A DNA stretch of 64,000 bases from Mytilisepta virgata (taxonomy: Eukaryota; Mollusca; Bivalvia; Mytilida; Mytilidae). Position 1 is the stretch's first letter. Each line of letters starts with the position of its first letter. Both the position numbers and the translations under genes were made by a program. Positions 32,001 through 43,029 of the stretch are shown here, in pieces. The notes under the pieces were generated by a model, which did not search any database, was not told the origin of the DNA, and saw only the letters and a program-made list of their open reading frames with translations. The DNA lies in NCBI GenBank assembly GCA_028015205.1, contig JAPWFG010000021.1, forward strand, positions 3,162,001 to 3,226,000, given 5' to 3'.

Positions 32001-35000
32001 TATCTAATATCATGGGACATTTAGGTAAACAATTATTTTACCATTTTACCATTGTAAAGGTTAAAAAATATCGTTTTCATTTTCATTTATGTCGTCGTGA
32101 TGCTAAGTTTAGTCAAGAAATACCAAAGTGATATTCGAAGGAGGGAAAATCGCAACAAAAAACCGGGGGTAGACTCAGGTGCTCCGGAAGAGTCAGTGAT
32201 TTAGAATTTAAAATTATACTGAAGAACATTATAAACTATACTGGCTTCAATTCGTAAAAAACACAGTCTAGTCAGAAATGAAATCAGTCCACAGGCGTGT
32301 TGTCCTGTATATTTTCTCCGTCCCTATGATTTGCTTAAGTCATTAATCTACCAAAGTATTCGAAAGTTTAAATGAAAAGACATTAGCCCAGTCCGCTTCC
32401 GCTATAAAGATGATGTACTTTCTTTGAATAACAGTAAGTTAAAAGAAAATCTATCCCAATTACCTGGAAATAAATGACACTACAGAAACAACCAAGTCTG
32501 CTTCATACTTGGACTTACACCTATCAATACACACCAGTGGACGGTTGGACACTAAATTATATGACAAACGTGAAGATTTTAGTTTTAAGATAGTGACTTT
32601 CCTTTTCTGAGCAATAATATGCCTGCATCACCGGCATATGGTGTCTAAATTTCTCAGTTGATCCGTTATTCTAGAGCTTGTGACCACGACAGTGACTTTC
32701 TTAAGCGAGCAAGGACACTGACAAATAAACTGCTCATTGACATATTCCCTGTGTGATACCAGTGGTCTTACCGATTTTGATATGTACCGATACAGACCTC
32801 TTAACGTCTTTAAGGAACAGGATTGCTTACCGTTCCGGAGCATCGGATATCACTCCAGGTTTTTTGTTTGAATTCGTGTTGCCCACGCTTTAGTTTATAG
32901 TGCCCTTAGTATGTCTCTGCCTTTGTCTGTTTATTTGCCAGTCGTGTTCTTTTTTGGTTTGTCTCGTTCATGTATCGTCCTCTGGATGATGATTTAGGAT
33001 TTCCCTTCTGCATTGTTTGTTCGGTATCTTCTACACTTGACTTACACTATAGATTTTTTCCTTCCTTGTAATCTTTGTTTTAAAAATGACCACAACACAT
33101 TGATTGTCTTCCATATCCCTTTCAAAGGAAACTACTGCTAGTCCGGTAGATTGTCTACTTTGACCTCCAGGAGATTCTCAAGGGCATAAAAAACAGCTTG
33201 TCCTATAGACTGACTTCATTTCTCGTAAAGTACATCTCTGTAATTATTTAACAAGTATACATGGACCATCATGCGATTCTATGCGAATCTGTAGATACCT
33301 AATTATCTACTCTTCCCTCCGTACATTTTGTAAGGCTGTAAAAGACAACTATGACTTGTCCAGTAGATAGTCTGCATTACATTAGTCTTACTCTAGAAAC
33401 TTACGACCCTACATTGACCTTCGGGTTACTGTTAAAGAAAGCTACCTTCATCCCTACAATATTACTTTAGAAACTTACCAGTCTACGTTGACCTCCATAT
33501 GACTGTCAAAGAAAACTACAACTTGTCCAGTAGACAGTCTCCATCCTTTTAATCTTGCTTTAATTAAACCTTCTCTTGTTGGATTACGTATTAACTTTAT
33601 AATGCCTTGTGGAAAATTATCTTTTATGTATTCATCTAACGGTGACTTTAGCTGCTCTACACAATATACAAAAATAAGTTTCCGTTTTAAATCTACAATA
33701 TCTCCGGAAACGTAGCTCTTTTCGTTCGTTGTTGTTTTTATTATGGTAGGAACATGTGAAAAATCATTACAAACCATCAGAGCTATGGTTCTACATGTCT
33801 CATATAATTTTTTTTTATATAAAACAAACATATGTCTCTTTATAATGAAATGCAAGAAGATACTTAAAGTTTTGTTTTAAGGCATCTACAAAACAATTCG
33901 AATCTTCGATTTTTTTTTCCAGAATAATATATATATATATACATGTACTTTAAATACCAGTAAATGATACGTAATAAAGTCTATAACTGGCATCTTATCT
34001 GTGTGTCAAGTATAAACTGAGATGATATTTATATTTGTCAAAGTAATCTGGATAGATCTAAACACTGTGTCTGATTTTTTCATGTTTCTCGATTTCAACA
34101 TAAAATGTGATTTGTCCTTGATAACCACAAGCCCGTTCTTCATTCCCTTGGCATTTCTACAAAGGTTGAGAAATGGACCTTCCTGCTCTTTATTGGATTC
34201 CTAAACTACATAAGAATCCTTTTAAACAAAGGTACATTGCTGGGTTAGTTCTACAAAACCTCTTTCAAAGATTTTAACATTCAAGAGGGCCTTCAGAATA
34301 ACTGCGAAACATCATATTCCACAAGTGGCGTCAATCAGATGTCAATCAGATGTGGATTCTTAAAAACTCAAAATATTTACTACAATATCTAAAATCAAAA
34401 TCTTTGTGTACATGCAACAGCATAAAACATTCTACCTCTCTACACTCTACATTACCATACCACATTATCAATTAAAAGATCGCTTAAAACAACTAGTTCA
34501 TAATTTTTTTTTTCAAGAAAAATGGCACAGGCAGGTATAAATTTCTAGTTGTAGGCAGAGAAAAGGCTTATTTCATGAAGAACCACTCTGATTCTGACAA
34601 AAAGTATTCTGAAGATGAAATTACAGATATGTTAGATTTTCTCATAGACAACATATTTGTTGAATTTGGCGGTCTAATTTTTCAACAAAAAATCGGCATT
34701 CCAATGGCAACCAACCGTATTCCTCTCCTCGCGATCTGTTTCGGTATTCATTTGAAGAGGACTTCATTCAAGGGCTACGTGAAAACAAAAAGAAACTAGA
34801 CTGGGATAGTCGGAAACGACAGCACTCCCCACATGCTGTATCCCTGTCCACCTTTTTTCATAATTATACCTTTGAATACAGGCCCAAATTTTGGAAAAAT
34901 AAAACTCTAAAACCTTATGGCACATCTGCATACAGTGTATGACAATACCGTATAGAAATAAAATGTATAAAATGAAAAATGAAAGAAAACTTCCAGTAAC

Positions 35001-38000
35001 CCACTTATAATTCCCAAATGTTTGAAAATCAAAATTCTAAAACCTTATTGCACATCTATATTCAGTGTGTGACAATACCGTAAAGAAATTAAATATATAA
35101 AATGAAAAATAAAAGAGAAGTTTAGGTCACAAGCTTAAATTCCCAATTTTCAAAATTCAACACCTGTGGGCCCTGAGTTCTGAAAATCAAAATTCTAAAA
35201 CCTTATAGAACATCTACATATAGTATGTGACAATACTGTATAGAAATCAAATGCATAAAATGAAAAATGAACGGGGAGTTTAGGACACAATCGTAAATTG
35301 CAAATTTAAGAAATTCGACCCCTGTGGGCCCCAATTTTTGAAAATCAAAATTATAAAACCTTATTGCGCATCTAAATACAGTATGTGACAATCCGTTATA
35401 TAAATTAAATACATAAAATGAAAAATGAAAGAGGAGTTAAGGTCACAAGCTTACATTCACAATTTTCTAAAATTGACCCCTGTGAGACCCAATTTTTGAA
35501 AATCAAAATTCTTACATCTTATTGCACATCTACATACAGTTTTTGATAATATTGTATAGAAATTAAATGCATAAAATGAAAAATAAAAGAGGAGTTTAGG
35601 TCTCAAGGTTAAATTCCTAATTTTCAAAATTCGACCCCTGTGAGCCCCAATTTTTGAAATTGAAAATTTTAAAACCTTATTGCGCATCTACATACGATAT
35701 GTGACAATACTGTATAGAAATTAAATGAAGTTAAAAAATGAACGAGTAGTTTAGGTCACAAGAAAGTGTGACGGACAGACGGACAGGGGCGATAACAATA
35801 TCCCCAAAATTCTTCGAAGTGCGGGGATAACTAGCCCGATCCTTTAATTTCACTTGTTATATAGATGACGTGTTGTCGTTAAATAACGACAAATTCCAAG
35901 ACTTTCTACATCTCATCTACCCCAGTGATCTTGAAAGTCCGCTTCATATTTGGATTTGTTTCTTGAAATCGACAATGAGGGAAATTTGAAGACAAAACTT
36001 TATGACAAACGTGATGACTTCACCTTTCCTATTGTTAACTTTCCCTTCTTGAGAAGCAATATACCAGCATCGCCTGTATATGGCGTCTACATTTCTCAGC
36101 TTATCCGATTTTCAAGGGCATGCGTGAATTACCCTGACTTTCGACAGATGATTATTGGTGTCACAGAAGCTTCTTAACCATGGTTTTATCAGGGATAAGT
36201 TGATATCAACACTTAAGAAATTTTACGGTCGTCATCACGAATTGATTGACCGTTAAAATGTTCCAATATCTAAGATAATGTTGCACCTGTTGCCACTATT
36301 GTAACATTTTATGTGCTTCTACATATTTGCGACTTCCACCGGATTGACTTTGTTGAACTTAACGAAGGGTGTCGTATACGGAGCAGTAACTGCTTACCTC
36401 CCGGAGCACCTGGGTTCACTCCTGGTTTTTATAGGAGTTCGTGTTGTTCATTGTTTTTTTAGTTTTCAGTGTTTATTTGTGGTGCTTGTGGTTGTTCATT
36501 TGTCTTCCCGGGTTTGTCTGTTTATAGGATTACTTTTTTTTACTTGCTCCTTAGATATATTTTTCCTCTTTCAATGTGTTGAAATAGATATAAAAGCGCC
36601 TATGCAGATCCATGTAGCTGGTTGTAACTACTAGCCTGTCAATACTGAAATCATGGGTTTGAATTTAACTCGTGGCGCGGTGTGCTTAACAACAAATATG
36701 GACAATATTCACTCGTATACTCTGGTTTCCTACACGAATAAAAAAAAGGACTGCTACAATATAAACAATTGTTCTGAAAATGGTCTCACAAACAAACTGA
36801 ACCAGCCATTAGTAAATAAAGTTTTTGGGAATCATTTATTTTGGTTTCCTTCTGTGGGTTTAGTGAAAATCCGTTGTTTCAAGGATAATAAACTTATATA
36901 ATAAAATTTCGTTATATTAAATCATTATAACAATTATTTCGTCAAATTCTTAAAACCGCAAAACCGGTGTAAAAGTATGTATGGCCAATTTATAATATGT
37001 TAAGTTGAAATTCGCCAAATGTTCTGTACGAGATAATACGTTACCCATTTGACTGTTATCATCCACCAATACAATGTCTTGTAATAAATGTCTAGGAGTT
37101 CTGTTTATTATGCTATACAAGGTTCGTATTAAAATTGACGGCCATTCGTCATAAAATGGAATTATTATACTAGTAGTTGGGAGATCATGTTCGTATGTCC
37201 TGAATTTACACCTGAAAACAAAATGTCACTGAAATGAAATTCGAGTCGAAAACATTCTGTACACAAAATGTAGGAATACTTGAATATAACAATTATGATA
37301 CTAAACAACAAAATATATTAGAATAACATTCTATTAACAAATTTTGATGCTACAGATACGAATTTTGTCACTTTCGTCTCTTGAGAGATTCTCAAGATCA
37401 GAAATATAGAGATTCAAAATCAATGGGCCGAAATACAAAAGAGATAAATAAATAACAACCATTTCAGGTGTAACTTCATGCTTTTATTAATGAATATTTA
37501 CTCGTGAAAAAGAGCACAGGTTGTAGCCCAAATATAACCACATCTTTTTTTACGATTTTAAGTGCAACTTATTTTCTTTAATATCATCGTAGATGTCGAA
37601 AAATGTCTATAAACGGTAAAATCAAATAACAAATATTGACGCAATAAAGAGTGACAAGAATAACGGTTTGTCATATCCGTGTACTATAGGAAAACTTTTC
37701 CTGCCTAAATATGAACATACATAACCAAAATACTGATATGATATACAGAAAGACGTCAGTAAGTTCATGTTTGACTGGTATAGATCTACTTATTTTACAA
37801 TATATTCACAGAAATTACACTAAATATGATAGCTAGCGGGTTGCATAACAAAGATATTAAGATTTTATTATCGTCTGAATAGCAGACTTCCTTCATTACG
37901 ACATGCCATATTTTGGTTTCTAGTAAAAATGGCTTGTTGACTGTTAACAACTCCAACAAAGGCCAAACTTATACGACGTTTTATCGTGTTTTTATTAAAT

Positions 38001-41000
38001 CGATTGGTGCATCATAACATAGTGTGTAAATACGAAGTTTAGGAACAGCCAAAATTCACTTTCCGTTTTATAAAACAAATACAAACCTCAAAACGTACAT
38101 GCATGGACTTCCGATACCATCAAAATATACCGTTGAGAATAAATTGAGAGAAATATTCTCTGTATAAAAAGTAAAATCTTGAAGAAAGCCATGTTTTTAT
38201 AACATAGTCAATGTATGTACACAATTTCTGGGCGTCCAGCCCCTGATGACTGAGATTTAAAATGACAAGAAAAAGCAATGCTATAATGGTGTTAGTGTTA
38301 AGCATGGTAATATGTTAGGTTAAAAAATTCAAATCGGAAGTTAATGTTGTTAAGTGATACTTGAATACACGGGTATACACAAGTCAACAGTATGCTATTA
38401 TTTCATACGATTACGCAATTGTATGTGAATTTATGATTTTTATCATAAATCCATTATGTTAAGAAGAAAAAAATTTACAAAGAAAAAATATGTATCCATT
38501 AATGATTTTTGATTGAAGAATCAAGTACATACGCTATTAAAGTGAACTTTAAACAGACTGATAAACTCTTTCATCTCATTTTTTTAAAATTCCTTTCAAA
38601 TGAATCAAAGTTTAAATATAAAATTAAGTGTGCTAACAATTAAGTGACATATGTTATAAGACCAAATTCAAACAGTTTTTATGTCGCACCTTCACAATAT
38701 ATATATATTACGTGAAGTATAAATTCAAAATGTTTTGATGCAGTATCCAGACAAGGTTTCTTGATCTGTTCATATTTTTAGATAAACAGCAAAAAAGGCG
38801 CTGTTAACGGATAAATATTGCCATGCTTGCTCTTTTGTCACACATACATGAGACTTTTGTCTCAGGAATTGATCCACCATATGCCTTCTTGCCATGTACT
38901 TGTACAACAGAATCACCTACCCAAGAATCAGAACGCTTGATGTCAGATTTTTAAAAACTATAACTGCCAATTGTATATGGAAATGCCTTTTATATCTTCA
39001 GTTATACTGAAAATTCTAACATTATATCGACAACGATATTTTCTTCATCATACTTTTTCATTAGAGCAGAAACAACAGGATTTTTTGGCGTTGGTAAATC
39101 TTAACTGGCCTGGAGAACGTAAAATTCTCAATAGGTGTTGCTGTACTATTCTGTATTCATTTGTGTAATCCACTTTCATAGAACTTAGCAAAAATATATG
39201 CTTCTTAAAATGATATCGCTTTTTTTAATATTATTCTCTAAAAATAATAAAATTGGGGTCCAGCCATATTTGACGGAGGAATATGTGAATTTAGATACAT
39301 ACCTGCATCTATTAATTTACTTATGAAGATAAAATGTAGCACTTTTTGTGGGGTGAGTTAGGTCTTACTGAAACTTAAAATTCATCAGACTTGACACTAC
39401 ACCGGATGTTATCCACTACAATATGACGGATGGACCTAATAAACCATGATATGCTTACCATTCCGAAGCAGCTTATGTCACTCCAGGTTTTTTTTTTTAC
39501 ATTACTTGTGGTTTAGTATTTGTGTTATTTTGTTCTAATCAAAATTGGTTTAGTCTATTTCTTCCGTATGATTACTAGTATTATTATTTAAGGTATGTCG
39601 TTGTAATATTTACATGTATTTGTTCTGTCCTCATGAATTCCCCATGTCTTAGAACTTTCGTCTTACTAAGTTTCCCTGCAATGTCACGCTGTCGCTCCGG
39701 TATTCCTTTACCGATAATATTACCCGATCCCTGCTATGAACATCTTATTGTACTGCTTTCGTTGTTTCTGTGCTTTTATTTAACCACTACCTGACCAAGA
39801 GTGTTCAGTTTACATAAAAACCAGTTTCAGTTCTGCCTCTTATCATATGTGCTTGGTTATTTTTGTATTAAATACCGTGTTCATTCGTGATTTTGGTTTA
39901 ATTTTCAAATCTAACATTTAAAATTGAGAATATGAAAGGTCAACATCAAACACAAACAAATGAACAACATTACACCTCTATCCAAACTACAAGAAGAAGA
40001 GTACAACAGAAATTCATGACTGACTTGGTATAGACATTTCATACAGTGGTGGGGCTAACCTCCCATTTATCTGACCTACTGATCTGTATCATAAAACCTT
40101 AAAAAGATGGTTTTGGCTTTGCATTTTTCATTTTTCATTTTGGCGTTTGAATTTTCCTTTAATGTTTCGGCTTAAATGTGTACAACTTGTGCATCACAAT
40201 TGGTATCCTGGAATACTTAATTAATTCCTGTTCGTTAATATTACGATAAATTAGTATAGAAATTGATAAATGTTAAAACAAAATCAAAATTCACAATAAT
40301 GAGTGAAACGAAAATAGGGTAATATGACCCTACTCCTTTATATATAAAAATTCTCAACACTACTTTCTTTTATTTTGATCGGCGTTACGTTAAAACTGTT
40401 TCTAAAGCTTACATTTTTTTTTACAAATTTACATGTAATATCTCTGCCAAATTTGAAAATGATTGTGAGTAGAAAATTTTTATCAATGATGCAGCCGTAA
40501 ATACAGTATATAAATATTTTGCATGGTGTACACGAATCACTATGGAGTAGTCTCTCATAACTCAACTGCGAACTTGAATTTTGTAAATGTGGATATATAT
40601 GTATCTGTTAATATGTTTTTGGAATTTATAAGATTATATACTGTTGGTCTGTCGCTATAATGAAAAACACTCGTACCATTGATCTATACCATATGCAAAA
40701 AAACTGTCTCAAGAAAGTTATTCGGTATAATACTTACAGACAATTTATTTATCTGTGGTTAAATACAGGTATACAGTGGTTATTTATACAATGTCATGTA
40801 TGTAGGAAAAGGTGGAAATAGTCTTGTCACTGACACAAATGTCACGAGAATGTGATAAAAAGAAATAATGTGTAAAATGATTGTGAATAAGGAACATATT
40901 CTTTTTTTTTTTTTTTTTTTTTTGTTGTTGTTTCTTTTCTTTTATTTCATGTCCTCTTCCTTGAATACATACCCGGGTGCAGACTTAGTCGATATCAACA

Positions 41001-42028
41001 AAACAATGAAACACAAGAACCTATATGCCAATGTAGGGCGAACAATTAGTAAACATTTCTTATTTAATGTGGTCCTTAAATATTATAGATCTTCACAATT
41101 AGAGTATGTGGGAGTCCATAAATATCCGAGGACGCCCTAAATTACATTACTTTTGACAAATTCCGCACCCCATACTATTCTTCATCATTTATCTAGATAA
41201 TAAGATTGTATTTGTTTATCCGGAAGGTATACAATAAAAGTAAATATAAATAATTGTATTCATATTTAATTCATCGTTGATTTACTAAGTTTAAATGGAT
41301 AAATCTACTGCTAGTATTATCCTTTTGATGTGTGCATCTTTTTTATCTACATGTATTTAGTTTCTAATTATACTTTTTAGCAACATTTTTCAACAATTTT
41401 AACAAGAGCGTTTAATGCATCTGTATGCACCATAAACTTTGAGAAAAAAAAATTTTGCGTTTCCCCACACTTCAGTTTAATAATTTTTTTCACTGCTTTT
41501 TCACAAATTTCTCTTGAGAAAAAATGTCTGATGAGAAAGGTTGAAGATTTTTTAGTGTAGAACTTACCCTGGAGGTCTGGAATCAGGAATTAATCTGTTT
41601 AACGGAATAATATCACTAGCTATAATATTAACTTGGTATTTCTGTAAGAATTCGGAAACGTTCCTTTTTTCTGCTCCGAAAAATGTAACACCTCTTCCGT
41701 TTTCGCCGTTTTTCATCTGATCGTTATGACCATAGTCATCTATAAGAATATTACCCGTTTTAATTGCACTATTTTTCCTAAATTGTTCAGCAGTTATGGA
41801 AACTTTTACTCCGCTGTGTGTATTTTTCTCAAGTTTAAAAGTTCCTTGTTGATGAGACAAGTTTACTCGCTGAACGTATGTTTTCATTTTAATCAAGTAA
41901 TTATCGTTTGATTGAAAACTATTCATTAATATCTGTTTAGCATTTCCAGAATATAAATACATTTCATACGTTAGTAATAATAAAAATATAAATATGCCAG
42001 CTCCAATATAGCGTGTAGTTAGTCTCAT
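22954..42028 (-). CDS. GALNT: GALNT copy B: complete polypeptide N-acetylgalactosaminyltransferase
   Basis: Ten minus-strand exons (41568-42028, 37045-37211, 33479-33656, 31684-31884, 30327-30444, 28872-29060, 25949-26083, 24968-25072, 24554-24688, 22954-23079) join in phase into 1815 bases: 604 residues plus stop, a normal length for the family. Role from family knowledge: Golgi enzyme that transfers GalNAc from UDP-GalNAc to Ser/Thr of mucin-like proteins. Residues about 8-24 are the signal anchor. The catalytic domain has VLVDDNS (near 202), the Mn-binding DSH (260-262) and WGGENLE (365-371). The lectin domain (about 479-604) has CLDN/CLDY and QxW motifs. FYDEWPS replaces the usual FHNEAWS-like stretch in exon 2. 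All borders are GT/AG. The orthologue within the family is not identified. Confidence 0.92.
23080..24553 (-). other. Copy B intron 9
   Basis: 1.47 kb. A diverged dispersed mussel-type repeat (TACTCATGAGTCGTACATCG, about 23380-23640) is present. No exon is seen. Confidence 0.5.
24554..24688 (-). CDS. GALNT: GALNT copy B, exon 9 (lectin domain)
   Basis: 135 bases, phase 0 at both ends, acceptor TATATAG and donor AAG|GTAAAT. It encodes [18 protein letters not shown], then [16 protein letters not shown] with a QxW-type motif. It equals copy C exon 9 (53758-53892) in length. Confidence 0.9.
24968..25072 (-). CDS. GALNT: GALNT copy B, exon 8 (lectin CLD motif)
   Basis: 105 bases, phase 0, TTATCAG acceptor and CAG|GTATAC donor. 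It encodes [17 protein letters not shown] and [11 protein letters not shown]. The CLDN motif marks a GalNAc-binding lectin subdomain. Confidence 0.9.
25073..25948 (-). other. Copy B intron 7
   Basis: 0.88 kb, AT-rich, no recognisable feature. Confidence 0.5.
25949..26083 (-). CDS. GALNT: GALNT copy B, exon 7
   Basis: 135 bases, phase 0, TTTGCAG acceptor and TCA|GTAAGT donor. It encodes [20 protein letters not shown] and then W, with EVFAWGS at the catalytic-lectin hinge. It is matched by copy C exon 7 ([19 protein letters not shown]). Confidence 0.9.
27209..27569 (+). mobile_element. tRNA-derived SINE with 11-bp target duplication
   Basis: 361 bp. The head has Pol III box A- and B-like words (TGGTCTCGTGGTT and GGTTCGATCCC). 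The tail has GCCACTGGACGTTAAACAAT and then (CATC)n. It is flanked by ATTTTGCATAG at 27198-27208 and 27570-27580. It is inserted in an older dispersed repeat whose intact form reads TTGCATAGCTCTGTCC. The overlapping 63- and 68-codon frames are not genes. Confidence 0.85.
28074..28342 (+). mobile_element. tRNA-derived SINE, absent from copy A
   Basis: 269 bp, with head GGCCGAGTGGTCTAGGTAG and GAGTTCGAATCTC (A and B boxes) and 3' tail CGGCGTTAAACCCCAAC then (AAAC)n. Flanks share about 14 bp with two mismatches (TATA...GCTTTAC at 28060-28073 and 28343-28356). Copy A near 430 shows the uninterrupted site. Confidence 0.85.
28872..29060 (-). CDS. GALNT: GALNT copy B, exon 6
   Basis: 189 bases, phase 0, CTTTCCAG acceptor and GAG|GTATAT donor. 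It encodes [20 protein letters not shown], a PYEFPGGRR stretch and [19 protein letters not shown], all typical of the end of the GALNT catalytic domain. Copy A has lost this exon. Confidence 0.92.
29150..30040 (+). repeat. Penelope-like RT fragment in copy B intron 5
   Basis: Plus-strand pieces [20 protein letters not shown] and [15 protein letters not shown] match the 18.8-19.25 kb remnant. Frames are broken and it ends in TTTCTTGACTTTACTTA. Confidence 0.6.
30327..30444 (-). CDS. GALNT: GALNT copy B, exon 5 (WGGEN motif)
   Basis: 118 bases. Acceptor TTCTAG and first base A complete the split codon from exon 4 (CC|A). It encodes [20 protein letters not shown] and then [14 protein letters not shown]. 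Donor CGG|GTAATT. Confidence 0.9.
30445..31683 (-). other. Copy B intron 4
   Basis: 1.24 kb. A diverged dispersed repeat occurs in opposite orientations at about 31070-31290 and 31300-31460. No coding sequence is seen. Confidence 0.5.
31684..31884 (-). CDS. GALNT: GALNT copy B, exon 4
   Basis: 201 bases, acceptor GCTAG. It encodes [18 protein letters not shown], then a [19 protein letters not shown] stretch, to DVRP. Donor CC|GTATGT is preferred over GAC|GTAAGA because only the former keeps exon 5 in frame. Confidence 0.88.
32100..33065 (+). repeat. Penelope-like RT remnant with 3' tail
   Basis: A minus-strand tail scrap at 32105-32195 is followed by plus-strand coding scraps: a [12 protein letters not shown] stretch near 32410, [14 protein letters not shown] near 32545 and [15 protein letters not shown] near 32650. 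The GGAGCATCGGATATCACTCC tail follows at 32835. Many frame breaks. Confidence 0.6.
33080..33470 (-). repeat. Degenerate tandem copies of the exon 3 donor edge (copy B intron 3)
   Basis: Directly downstream of exon 3 in gene sense, about 33400-33470 reads [12 protein letters not shown] followed by a GTAAGT donor, a decayed copy of [12 protein letters not shown]. Further fragments at about 33090-33240 and 33330-33400 repeat TTGTCCAGTAGA and TTTGACCTCCAG words. Confidence 0.65.
33479..33656 (-). CDS. GALNT: GALNT copy B, exon 3 (catalytic DSH motif)
   Basis: 178 bases, acceptor TTGTGTAG and donor TG|GTAAGT. It encodes [18 protein letters not shown], then a [11 protein letters not shown] stretch and [12 protein letters not shown] with the metal-coordinating DSH. 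The open frame extends upstream into the intron, but phase and homology fix the start here. Confidence 0.92.
34108..36573 (+). repeat. Penelope-like RT insertion in copy B intron 2
   Basis: Absent from copy A intron 2, whose sequence is continuous across the two junctions. The plus strand contains [15 protein letters not shown] (about 34170), [20 protein letters not shown] (34640), the catalytic box [11 protein letters not shown] (35865), [20 protein letters not shown] (35990) and [13 protein letters not shown] (36090), then the usual 3' tail to 36570. It is interrupted by a satellite (about 34875-35825) and by frame breaks. Confidence 0.65.
34875..35825. repeat. Satellite of about six ~160-bp units inside the RT element
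   Basis: CTAAAACCTTAT(T/G)GCNCATCT-like words recur at about 34905, 35040, 35195, 35350, 35510 and 35670. Each is followed by GTGACAATAC and a CATAAAATGAAAAATGAA-like word. The array ends in GACGGACAGACGGACAGG. It splits the RT coding sequence just before YIDDV. Confidence 0.7.
36600..36880 (+). repeat. Decayed SINE shared with copy A
   Basis: Words CTAGCCTGTCAATACTGAAA, CGTGGCGCGGTGTG and ACACGAATAAAAA match the family of 28074-28342. It is orthologous to 2660-2905. Confidence 0.5.
37045..37211 (-). CDS. GALNT: GALNT copy B, exon 2
   Basis: 167 bases, TTTTCAG acceptor and G|GTAACG donor. The first base completes Gly 154, then [39 protein letters not shown] and VLVDDNSQM. The nucleotide-binding DD is intact, unlike copy A. 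Confidence 0.92.
37212..41567 (-). other. Copy B intron 1
   Basis: 4.4 kb, collinear with copy A intron 1 but without its large insertions. It contains a short hydrophobic frame at 38120-38305, a segment repeated in the A-B spacer (about 38690-39230), and a T-run at about 40903-40922. Confidence 0.55.
38120..38305 (-). other. Short hydrophobic frame, possible alternative first exon
   Basis: 61 codons beginning [21 protein letters not shown] homologue at 4847-5086 in copy A starts MQNTHIILALLYLVIFILNH. A signal-anchor-like start in intron 1 could replace the exon 1 anchor, but no clean in-phase donor was established and the two diverge after about 24 residues. Confidence 0.25.
41568..42028 (-). 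CDS. GALNT: GALNT copy B, exon 1 (start codon, membrane anchor, stem)
   Basis: The ATG at 42028 begins [20 protein letters not shown], a short cytoplasmic tail plus a single membrane segment. The stem is polar, with [17 protein letters not shown], and the exon ends in [20 protein letters not shown] before GG|GTAAGT. It has 153 codons plus two bases. Confidence 0.92.
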
Positions 42029-42270
42029 TTTCCTCCAGTAACACTCAACAAAACATAAATATTATACCCAAGTTTTTCCTCTAAAACCACTGTTTAATTT
42101 CAGACATTAATTGTGATTTATATGTCCATATTTACTTATTAGAATGTAAATTCACTAAATCTTATAAACCCTTTGATTTCTTGTAAACGTTTTGCGTTTG
42201 ACTTTAACGTAAATCAGTCGTTATCATGACATGCAATACTTTGGTGCAGTGGCATGTTACGGAGTCCAAT
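42029..42270 (-). promoter_or_regulatory. 5' flank of copy B, shared with copy A
   Basis: Similar to 16680-16900 upstream of copy A. It would contain the 5' UTR and core promoter if these were duplicated. No motif is assigned. A large transposon begins 636 bp upstream of the start codon. Confidence 0.35.
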
Positions 42271-42657
42271 TAAATAATAATATATCCAAGTTAATATCCA
42301 ATCCCGCGATCACGCTGTAGTGAGAAAGGAACAGATCCACATGTCCATATTTATCAGGTGTTTAATTCTCAGGTGTATTATCATGACAATACCTGTTGTC
42401 TTTGATCTGATACAAACTTTCTTATTAGTGTATTGTCCCGTTTTATTTTAACTACTGCATACTCAATGCAGGTTAATATACCAAATACTTTGTTTTACCA
42501 GATAAAAACAAGGACAGGTAGATAGATAGCAGAGACAGGTAAAATTAAGTCACCATTTTATATATTTGAACAAACCCTTATTGATTTTACAATGAACAAC
42601 TATGTGTCGCACAATCACACTTAATCCATTTCAAAAATTTTACAATATTAATATGAC

Positions 42658-42663
42658 GGATAT
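42658..42663. other. Left 6-bp target duplication (GGATAT)
   Basis: Directly precedes the element end TATGGAAGGG. The same six bases follow the other end at 49737-49742. Confidence 0.8.
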
Positions 42664-43029
42664 TATGGAAGGGAATATCCGCCATAATTATACATTTCTT
42701 AATTTGTAAAATACAATTTCTTAATTTGTAAAATGCAATTTCTTAATTTGTAAAATGTGATTTCTTAATTTGTAACATTTATTTTTTCCATCCGTTACAT
42801 GAATTTCTACATTTCTTGATTTGTGAAATGTAACTTCTTAATGTGTAAATGCAATTTCTTACTTTGTTAACGTATTTTCTTCGTTCGTTACATGAAATTC
42901 TACATTTCTTAATTTGTGAAATGATATTTCTTTATTTGTTCAATTAAATTTCTTCATTCTAAATCGTAACTATGAAATTATAAATTTCTTAATTTGTAAA
43001 ATGGAATTTCTATGTTTGTATAGGACGTA

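Larger units (their letters stand above)
31885..33478 (-). other. Copy B intron 3
   Basis: 1.6 kb. It holds a Penelope-like remnant (about 32100-33065) and decayed copies of the exon 3 edge (about 33080-33470). Confidence 0.55.

Noticed and set aside
42664..43020. CRISPR-like array (short repeats with spacers)
   Set aside because: The ~22-bp AATTTCTTAATTTGTAAAA repeats have no unique spacers, are mirrored in the opposite arm and sit in a eukaryotic transposon.
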